Assembly (NCBI GenBank): GCA_015680685.1
Contig: MNCI01022534.1
Location: forward strand, 4,703-68,702
From: Gnetum montanum
Taxonomy: Eukaryota > Streptophyta > Gnetopsida > Gnetales > Gnetaceae
Length of the DNA stretch: 64,000 bases
Direction: 5' to 3'
Shown here: positions 56,171 to 64,000 of the stretch, piece by piece
Position numbering within the stretch: the stretch's first letter is position 1
Layout: every line of letters starts with the position of its first letter
Translations under genes and position numbers: made by a program
Notes under the pieces: generated by a model
What the model was told of the DNA's origin: nothing
The model's input: the letters and a program-made list of their open reading frames with translations, nothing else
Databases searched by the model: none

Positions 56171-57270
56171 TATGATGGCATAATCCTAAAGTGCTTAGGT
56201 AAAATTGAAGCTACAATAGTCCTAGAGGAGGTTCATGAGGCTATTTGTGGAGAACATATAGGACCAAGAGCTATGGCCACTAAAATTAGATGGTTAGGCT
56301 ACTACTGGCCTCATATAGAAAATGACTACTTGTAGAAGGTTAAGCAGTGTGACACATGCCAACGATATAGCAACTTATACATGTATCATCAACTAAGCTA
56401 CATACCACTCAAATAAAATGGCTATTTTAATGATGGTGGTTGGATATCATAGGATCCATAATGGCTAAATATTTCATAATACATGGCTTCATCATCACCA
56501 CAATTGAATACTTTATGAAGTGGGTCAAGGCCATTTCCCTAAGAAAGACTACATTCGAACAAGTTTGCAAATGCATCCTAGATAACATTGTAGCCTATTT
56601 TGGCATACAAATGACCATAGATACAAACAATGGATCATAATTTAGTATCCAAGAAACAAAAAAATTTTACCATGACCTAGGCATTAAGCATTCTTTCTCA
56701 TCACCATATTACCCTCAATCCAATGGACAAGCAAAATCAAGCAACAAGGCCATCATCAACTTGCTCAAAAAGATGCTTAACAACAACAAGTGTAAATGAC
56801 ATAAATGACTTATCCATGTACTATGGGCATATAGAACAACATATTGTATAGAAACTGGTATGACCCCTTATATTCTAGTTTATGATTCTAAAGCTATTTT
56901 ACCTCTTGAATTGTAAGTGTCATTAGTCCAAGTAGCCTTGATCGACTTCATCAACAATGAGTAGAACAAAGAGTTGTAGATAGTAGTCTTGGACTCAGTG
57001 GAGGAGCAACATATGCAAGTGCTTACTCACATTGAACACTATCAAAAGAGGTAGAAGCAACAACATCATCATAACTTGACTGTGTGTAAGATCAAGAAGG
57101 ATGACCTAGTCCTCAAGAGTATATGTGAGCATGAGGACAAATTATTAGCAAATTGGAAAGGATCTTTCCTTGTCACTAGCCTATGGGAATAGAGCATTCA
57201 AGATAGCTGACATGGATGGGAATGAGCTAACCAATCCAATCAATCATTCCTATCTAAATCCATACTACAT
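56171..57270 (+). pseudogene. Integrase relic (copy D) with damaged active site
   Basis: The HHCC zinc finger is clear at 56,220-56,370 ('EVHEAICGEHIGPRAM' ... Cys-Asp-Thr-Cys-Gln). The core from 56,440 has Trp-Leu-Asp-Ile-Ile-Gly with the first Asp. At the second catalytic position the expected Asp-Asn-Gly reads Asn-Asn-Gly (codon at 56,626), and the catalytic Glu in the Asn-Gly-Gln-Ala-Glu context is Lys (codon at 56,734). A TAA stop is at 56,638. The C-terminal domain extends to the gap at 57,271. Inactive. Confidence 0.8.
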
Positions 57271-57631
57271 NNNNNNNNNNNNNNNNNNNNNNNNNNNNNN
57301 NNNNNNNNNNNNNNNNNNNNNNNNNNNNNNNNNNNNNNNNNNNNNNNNNNNNNNNNNNNNNNNNNNNNNNNNNNNNNNNNNNNNNNNNNNNNNNNNNNNN
57401 NNNNNNNNNNNNNNNNNNNNNNNNNNNNNNNNNNNNNNNNNNNNNNNNNNNNNNNNNNNNNNNNNNNNNNNNNNNNNNNNNNNNNNNNNNNNNNNNNNNN
57501 NNNNNNNNNNNNNNNNNNNNNNNNNNNNNNNNNNNNNNNNNNNNNNNNNNNNNNNNNNNNNNNNNNNNNNNNNNNNNNNNNNNNNNNNNNNNNNNNNNNN
57601 NNNNNNNNNNNNNNNNNNNNNNNNNNNNNNN
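57271..57631. other. Assembly gap (361 N)
   Basis: Run of N covering the end of pol, the PPT and the start of the plus-strand LTR. It stops at a poly-G tract, which probably caused the gap. Confidence 1.
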
Positions 57632-58779
57632 GGGGGGGGGGGGGGGGGGGGGGGGGTGGGATTTTCCCTTCAGCTTGGAAATTTTCACCCTAGTGTGGAG
57701 ATTGCATCCTCAAGTTGAAAATCTTCCTCTTTATTATGGGAGTTTTTCCCCAACATGGAGACTCCACCCCCAACATGGAAATTGCATCTCCCCTAGTGTG
57801 GAAGCCACAATAGCAAGATTTCAATACTTCATGCACTCCAACATTGACTAACCACTTTAGCAAGCATAGTGGAGAGCTTAGTGTAGAAGATTCATCTCTA
57901 GCATGGAGGATGTACTCATGTTACTATTTATAGTAAATAGAATGGCCATAGGAGGGGGTGTGGGGAAGGCGCTTACCATATATAATAACCCCTCAAATTT
58001 GATCACCCATCTCACCTAAATGAGGTAGAAATTTGTAGCAATTTGGTAGCCAATTTACATCCATTGTGCAGACAAACTATAGTTAAATCATAGCCATTTT
58101 GTAGTACCATTCATGGCCTAAAACCTATAAAAACCAGACTCCAAGACCATTTACAGGTTCCACAATCTTTAGATAGTTTAGAAATTTTTTTAACATGGTT
58201 CAACAACTTTTGGCATATGTACACTTTTGCACACAAATTGTTCACAGTTCTACACTTGGGCATTCTCAAGCACTCAAGAGTTTTTATATGTTTGTACACT
58301 TGTATTCTCTTGAATCCAATGTAGAAACCCTATGACCTTATGGCCTTCTAACTAGCTTTGGAATTTGTGAATTTTCAAGCTCCACATTGTACTCCTCTAA
58401 TTCCCAACTCCCAGCATAGAACACTTGGGTAGCTTGGATTCTTTACACTTCTCAACCCCCACCATAGCCAAAATTGCAGATATGAGATTGCAACATTGGA
58501 GGTTTGATAGCATCAAGAGTGGTAAGACATCTAGATTGTGGAGTTGACTACATCAACCTCAATGAACCGTGAACCCTCCTATTGGCTATTCAAGTACCCT
58601 TTGTACACATTTCTATAACTTATTCTTTATTTTCTCTCAATAAAGTTTTAAGTTTTTGGTTTTTTGTGCAAGATATATTTGTTTATTTTCTATGCATTAT
58701 TCAAATCTATTATTAGTTTTTTCATTTCATTTTATTACACTATTTTTCAAACCTCCCAAATCCTTGGTTGATTTATTGA
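57632..58779 (+). mobile_element. LTR fragment of the old Tat-like family, plus orientation
   Basis: Reverse-complement match to 58.93-60.02 kb, for example the block 'TTTTCAAGCTCCACATTGTA' at 58,371. The left end is in the gap. The right end stops near 58,779, about 110-125 bp short of the LTR terminus, where it meets the primer-binding relic of the opposite copy. Confidence 0.75.
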
Positions 58780-58781
58780 AG

Positions 58782-58798
58782 CCCTCCTTCTAGCACTA
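58782..58798 (-). promoter_or_regulatory. Primer-binding site relic at the palindrome centre
   Basis: CCCTCCTTCTAGCACTA, seven bases from the LTR edge, one or two changes from the site at 48,700. The gag region that should follow on the left is absent, replaced by the plus-strand LTR. Confidence 0.65.
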
Positions 58799-58805
58799 AG
58801 AAAAC

Positions 58806-60377
58806 TGTTGTGACCAGAAAAGTCAATCACTGGGATGAAGACTGATCAATCTAGTGCACAGCAATGCTTAGCCTTGGATCCCTAGGGCCTCCATGAAAAT
58901 GTGAAATCTAAGTTATCATGCCTGGTCCAATAGATCAACTAGGAACTTAGGAGGTTTTCAAAATAGTGTAATGAAATGAAATGAAAAAACTAATAATAGA
59001 TTTGAATAATGCATAGAAAATAAACAAATATATCTTGCACAGAAAACCTAAAATATAAAAATTTATTAAGAAAAAATAAAGAATAAGTTAGAAAAATGTG
59101 TACAAATGGTACCTAAATGGGTAGTAAGGGGGTTGACTTGGATGGGGGTTTGGGATCCATTAAAGTTTATGTAGTCAACTCCATGATCTAGATGTCCTAC
59201 CACTCTCAATGTTATCAAACCTCTAATGCTGCAATCTCAGATTTGCAATGTTGGCTATTGTGGGGGTTGAGAAGTGTGAAGAATCCAAGCTAACCAAGTG
59301 CTCTACATTGGGAGTTGGAAATCCAAGGAGTGTAGTGTGGAGCTTGAAAATTCATAAATCCCAAAGATAGTTATAAGGCCATAAGGATGTAAGATGTCTA
59401 TGTCAGGTTCAAGAGAATATAACTGTGAAAACGTGTAACAAATCTTAAGTGCTTGAGAATGCCCAAGTATAGAACTATGAAAAATTTGTATGAAAAAGTG
59501 CATGTATGCCAAAAGTTGCTAAATGGTGTCAAAAAATTGTTGAACTATCTACAAAATGGGGAACTTGTAAATGGTGTTGGAGTTTGGATTTTATAGGTCT
59601 TAGGTCATGAATGGTGCTACAAAATGGCTATTATTTGGTTGTAATTTGGCCACACAATGGCATCAAATTAGCTACTAAATTGTTATAAATTTTTGCCTCA
59701 TTCAAGTGATATGGGTGCCCAAATTTGGAGGGTTAATATATATGGTCAATGCCTTCCACCATGGCCATTTTGTTTACTATAAATAGTAATGGGGGAACAT
59801 CTTCCACATTGGAGATGAATCTTCCATGCTAAGTTCTTCACCATGATTGTTGAAGTGGTTGGTCAATGTTGGAGTACATGAAGTATTAAAATCTACCTAT
59901 TTTGGCTTCTACACTGGGGATGGAGCCTCTATGTTAGGGGGAAACTTCCACATTGAAGGGGAAGGTTTCCAAGATGAGCATGTAGTCTCCACATTAGGAG
60001 GAGGAAAGTTTCTAAGTTGAGGAAAAACCTCCCACCTATTTATGCTAGGGGTAGGTGAGATTTAGCCCCTTGTAAGTGTTTCCAACATAGTAAAATGTAT
60101 ACCACCCATAAAACCCATCAAATTGCCATTTTGGCATGTCAAAAGGAAATTTTGACTTCCAAAGCACAAATATAGATACTAGGTAACTTTTTTCACTTTG
60201 GGAATGAGGCTTTGACCACTTATGAGGCATGCTTTAGCGCCAAAAGTATAAAGTATGTGAAATTACTCACTATGGATTACAATATTCACATTTATAATGA
60301 AGTTTTTTCTTAGGTTTCATGGGGTGAAAGCTACATGATGAAAATTGGCTATAACATGCAATTTTTTTTTTGTTTCA
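58806..60377 (-). mobile_element. LTR of old Tat-like family, minus orientation
   Basis: 1,572 bp, TGTTGTGACC ... TTGTTTCA. It has the primer-binding relic on the left and the polypurine tract on the right, as at 19,964-21,502. It is the 3' LTR of the pol copy at 60.5-63.2 kb. Confidence 0.8.
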
Positions 60378-60395
60378 ATGATACCTCTTTGTTGG
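60378..60395 (-). promoter_or_regulatory. Polypurine tract relic
   Basis: The complement reads CAACAAAGAGGTATCAT directly before the LTR, matching 40,259-40,272 and 21,503-21,520. Confidence 0.6.
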
Positions 60396-60494
60396 TGTTT
60401 GGAGGATTGACTTGAGACGCACTGAAAAAGAATACAGAACACCACTACATAATATAATGCTACAATGCACATAGGCCACATGTGAATTAGGCTA

Positions 60495-60545
60495 TCCAGG
60501 TCACCAAAGTTGCTAGTTTAAGGCCCTAACAAGCTATTGAAAGTA
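60495..60545. repeat. Hairpin box near the 3' end of pol (copy E)
   Basis: One decayed box, GCTAGTTTAAGGCCCTAACAAGC, at the place where copy C has two good ones (21,629-21,695). Confidence 0.5.
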
Positions 60546-60559
60546 GCCTTTCTTGTTGA

Positions 60560-61010
60560 TAATTATCAGTTACATGTAGTATGGCTTTAGATAGGAATGA
60601 TTAACTAGACTAGTTAACTCATTTCCATCCATGTAAACTATCTTGAATTCTCCATTCTTATAGGCTCTAGTGACAAGGAAAGGCCATTCCTAGTTAGCTA
60701 ATAATTTGTTTACATGCTCAAAAATGGCCTTGAGGACCAGCTCACTCTCCTTGATCTTATGAACATAGCTCTCAATCCTATATGTCCTCCACAAACATCC
60801 TCATGAACGTCCTCTAGGACTATTCTATCTTTGATTTTACCTAAGCACTATAGGAGTATGTCATCATAGGATCATTAACATAATGTGTTATCACCTATAA
60901 TGACATACTATTTCGATTGCTTATGGATGACATCCTTTTGAGTAGTAGTTAGACCTTATGAGGATTTTCCATTCATAATCTAAAATTTGATATTGTCATA
61001 CCACTTCCTA
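60560..61010 (-). pseudogene. Integrase remnant with core deleted (copy E)
   Basis: Compared with 21.7-22.99 kb, about 800 bases that contain the zinc finger end and catalytic core are missing at about 60,762. Only the C-terminal end (60.56-60.76 kb) and the N-terminal start (60.77-61.0 kb) remain. Confidence 0.65.
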
Positions 61011-63250
61011 GGACGAGAAATATGAACAATGACCACAAAGGTATCCTCAGTGTTCTGTGTGATGGGAGTAGCACAATCCATAGTTAAGGTGGGGTACTTG
61101 CTAAACACATATGGCATCACACTAAGGGCTAATGTTGCAATTGCATCATCTATGGAATTTTCATTTTAGGGTATGTGTCTAATATCAACACCTATTAATT
61201 ATTGTAATAGTTGCTTCCCTAGATCATAGTAAGGTTAGAGGTGGTTGGCCTTACATGCATGTACCTTGGTTACCTAGTTAACCACAAGTTATGAATCACC
61301 TTTCATCACTAAGAGTATAATTCCTTGGTCATGAGTTACCATCATCCATCAAATTAAATCCTTGTACTTTGCTATGTTGTTGGTCCATGGAAACTCAAAA
61401 TGATAGGTGAAGGATCATATTTCACCAAATGGAAATGTTATGCTAGTAGCAACATTGGCCCCATGGATGGTGAAAGCCCCATCAATATGCTTAACTACCT
61501 CATAACCCTCGAGCACTTGGCTAACTACATTAATGTGTTCATGATGAAATTCAAGATCTATGGCTACTTGGTTATCAATAGTTGAAATTATAAGTTGTAC
61601 GACTATAGCGTCACCTTTCATTAAGGATTGATAGATGTAATGAAGGCTAAACTCCATGGTTATGGCTTTCCATCAGGCCGTATAACTACTTTCATAGATG
61701 TTGATCATTATGGCTCTAAGTGTGTTATCCTTGCAAATGATGTTGACTTGGCTTCTAGAGAGGTAGTATCTCCACTTCTTTAAGAAGAAGACTAGTGCTA
61801 GACAATACTTCTCCACTTTAGTGCATTTGGTCTTGTGGACAACTAATGCATTGCTAAGGTAGTATACTAGCATCTCCACTTCATCATCACATTTTTGATA
61901 GAGTAGTGAAGCAATGGACTTGTTAGATATGGAAAGGTAGATGAAAAATGGTTTACCCTCTTGTGAAGAATAGATTGTCAGTTCTTGTGCCAACTCTCAC
62001 TTAAGGTCATCAAAGATCTCTTGGCATTGGGTTGTCCACTCATAGTGAACTCCTTTTTTAAGAAAGTGCTACATGGGTTGTAACTTATTCGTAAGCCTAG
62101 AGATAAATCTACAATTAAATTGTACTCCTCCTTGTAATTCCTAAAGCTTATTAAGGATGGTAGGTGCTACTAATGTGGATATGGCCTTAACCTTATCAGG
62201 ATTGACATGAGTCCTTGCTTCATATACTACAAAGCTAAACATCTTACCCATCTTGACACTAAAGATACACTTTTTAGGATTAAGCCTAAGTTCGTATTTG
62301 AGGCATCATTTAAGCACAAGTTCTAGGTCATTAGCATTATCATTGGCCACTTTGGACTTAGTGGCTATGTCATCTACATAATCATTAAGCAAACCTAGCA
62401 TGTAATCATTGAAGATATAGGTCATTGCTCATTGATAGGTTGCTTTGGCATTCTTAAGGTGAAATGGCATCATTGTATAGAAAAAGGTCCCCCATGGGGT
62501 CATAAAGGTTGTGCTAATCTCATGCTATCGGTTGAGCCTAATTGAGTTATATCCCAAGAATCTATCCTTAAATGACAACAAGGCATGCTTACCTGTAGTA
62601 TTGATAAGTTGATCAATACTAGGAAAAGAAAAGTCATCCTTAATAGTTACCTTATTTAGCTCTTGAATATCAATGCAAATATGGATACTCCCATGTTTCA
62701 TAGGGACTACCACTATGTTGGAAATCCATTTTACATAATCAAAATCCCTAATGAAACTAGCTTGGTAGAGCTTTAAGATCTCATCATGAACTACCAAGGC
62801 CAGATCAGGTCTAATTTTACACACTTTTGCTTAATTGGTCTAATGCTAGGATCTAGTATGATGTGTTAGACTAAATGTAAGTCTAGGCTTAGCATATCTT
62901 CATATGACTAGGTAAAGGCTTTAATGTTGTTTTGTAGGACCTTGGTGATGTCTTGAGCATATTGAGATTCTAGTGAGGAACTTAGTTTAAGGGTTTTCTT
63001 CTCACCATTAGGCATTATGATAGGAACCTCAACTAGAGAGTCTTTGGTTATGTCACCAGCTTCTAAGTCAAGGGTTTTGACTAGGTTTTCATGCCATTCT
63101 AGAGGTTTCTCTATTCATGATATGTGGTCTATAAAACTCTCAGGCTCAAGATCTAGGCAATCAAGGTTGATACACTATTCAATGTTACTATGAAGTCCAT
63201 GTAGACACAAAGGAAAACTAATTTGCTCCTAGGTACTCATACTTTGATCC
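61011..63250 (-). pseudogene. pol relic: pre-RT, RT, RNase H and second RNase H (copy E)
   Basis: Minus strand. Pre-RT block 62.9-63.2 kb. RT fingers and palm at 62,525-62,824 ('HDEILKLYQASFIRDFDYVK', 'DDFSFPSIDQLINTTGKHAL'). RT thumb near 62.2-62.4 kb. RT-linked RNase H at 61,673-61,993 (106 residues, 'GKPFFIYLSISNKSIASLLY', 'VEKYCLALVFFLKKWRYYLS'). Linker and second RNase H start at 61,415-61,657 (Asp in His-Ile-Asp-Gly-Ala). The second RNase H continues to about 61.1 kb with stops. It mirrors copy D across the palindrome. Not functional. Confidence 0.85.
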
Positions 63251-63880
63251 TACATATCAACCAAGATCATATTAAGTCGTACTTGGGTAAAAGTGGATAA
63301 AAAATGTTAAAATGCTATAAAATTATACAAATACATGTAAACCTAATGCAATCAAAGCCATGCAAGGTCATCAATGAGATAGGAAAAATTTAACAAAGTA
63401 TCATAAAGGCCAAACAAAGCTTAAATAAAGGTCAAACAAGGGAAAATATAAGAAATAAAGCTACAAATGGTCAAAAAATGCCAAAATGTTGCTATTTTTA
63501 GGGCTTAGTGGGCCATGATGCTAGTTTAGAATCTTGGTGGACTATGATGCCAGTTTAAGGCCTTAGCAAGGCATGATCACATGGTGTGAAATAGTGGTTA
63601 GGGAAGGTCAAACCCCACTATTTGATACCATTTAAAGTCCAAACATAGGAAAATGAGGCTATAATAAAGCAAATAAAAAGTATATAAGGCTATATAAAGG
63701 TCATAAAAGGTCAAGAATGCAACACAAGTATAAAAATAAGCCAAAATACTATGCAATAAGGAAAAAATCAAGAAAAATGGGTCATAGATGATAAAATTTA
63801 GCTAAAATAGGTAAAATATGGTAAGGTATTTCTAGTTTTAGGCCTTAGCAGGCCATGTTTTGAGGCTACATAGCTATTAG
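63251..63880. repeat. Pol-proximal spacer with hairpin boxes (copy E)
   Basis: Boxes at 63,490-63,575 after CTAGTTTA or CAGTTTAA, now partly decayed, and one near 63,832-63,860. AT-rich, colinear with 8.2-8.9 and 25.3-26.0 kb. No gene seen. Confidence 0.65.
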
Positions 63881-64000
63881 GTGAGTTTGTCCATTAGTAG
63901 GAGCTATTTCTAGGCTTCCATATTGGGCTCAGCATGGAAATAGGGACCCTTAGTGTGGAAACGAAGGAAAATAGGTTTTGGAATGCTCATAAGTTAAGAA
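63881..64000 (-). repeat. Start of the ~185-bp repeat array (copy E), cut by the window end
   Basis: The first unit, 'CTTCCATATTGGGCTCAGCA' then 'TGGAAATAGGGACC', matches 8,868 and 25,995. Confidence 0.7.

Noticed and set aside
1-64000. tRNA, rRNA or host protein-coding genes
   Set aside because: No convincing cloverleaf, rRNA or conserved host exon was recognised by eye; a tRNAscan or protein search could still find a small one.

Overview
The window looks like nuclear DNA of a seed plant with a large, repeat-rich genome. I see no bacterial gene organisation and no convincing host gene. Almost everything recognisable is Ty3/gypsy LTR-retrotransposon DNA, mostly old and decayed. The species cannot be told from the sequence. 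A gymnosperm or large-genome angiosperm is an inference from how old and stacked the elements are.

Most of the window (about 0.8-36.3 kb and 50.6-64.0 kb) belongs to one old, CpG-poor family. The Tat/Ogre lineage is suggested by a pre-RT motif close to 'SWSYEDMLDLNP', a second (archaeal-type) RNase H after the usual one, long LTRs of 1.5-1.6 kb, and an antisense gene. Its order, read 5' to 3', is LTR, primer-binding site, leader with a 480-500 bp duplication, gag, protease, a 6-8 kb spacer, then RT-RNaseH-aRNaseH-integrase, polypurine tract and LTR. The spacer between protease and RT holds a degenerate tandem repeat of about 185 bp, a 140-bp duplication and relics of an antisense spliced gene. 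Copies on the minus strand run through 0.8-35.3 kb and share LTRs at 5.3-6.9 and 20.0-21.5 kb. Around 35.3 kb the orientation flips for a short gag-protease piece. A plus-strand copy (50.6-58.8 kb) faces a minus-strand copy (58.8-64.0 kb) in a large palindrome.

Two other units lie between. At 36.35-38.6 kb is a plus-strand chromovirus fragment (RT end, RNase H, integrase, chromodomain) with its integrase triad still present. At 38,803-50,043 is a CpG-richer, better-preserved Tat-like element with gag on the minus strand and no protease, RT, RNase H or integrase. In their place is a convergent plus-strand gene at 42.0-44.8 kb. Its four GT-AG introns of 71-131 bp all keep the reading frame, but six in-frame stops now disable it. 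The same gene is recognisable in the older copies, with one intron at the matching place.

The most unusual signal is a short box repeated throughout the old family and the better-preserved element: AGTTTAA followed by a 4-bp inverted repeat around a 6-nt loop. The arms vary together (GGCC/GGCC, GGTC/GACC, AGTC/GACT, CGTC/GACG, CATC/GATG). Arrays of it flank the antisense gene and mark module boundaries. Assembly problems are also visible: two N gaps, an N-bounded reversed block at 55.37-55.62 kb and a duplicated contig edge at 49.08-49.26 kb.
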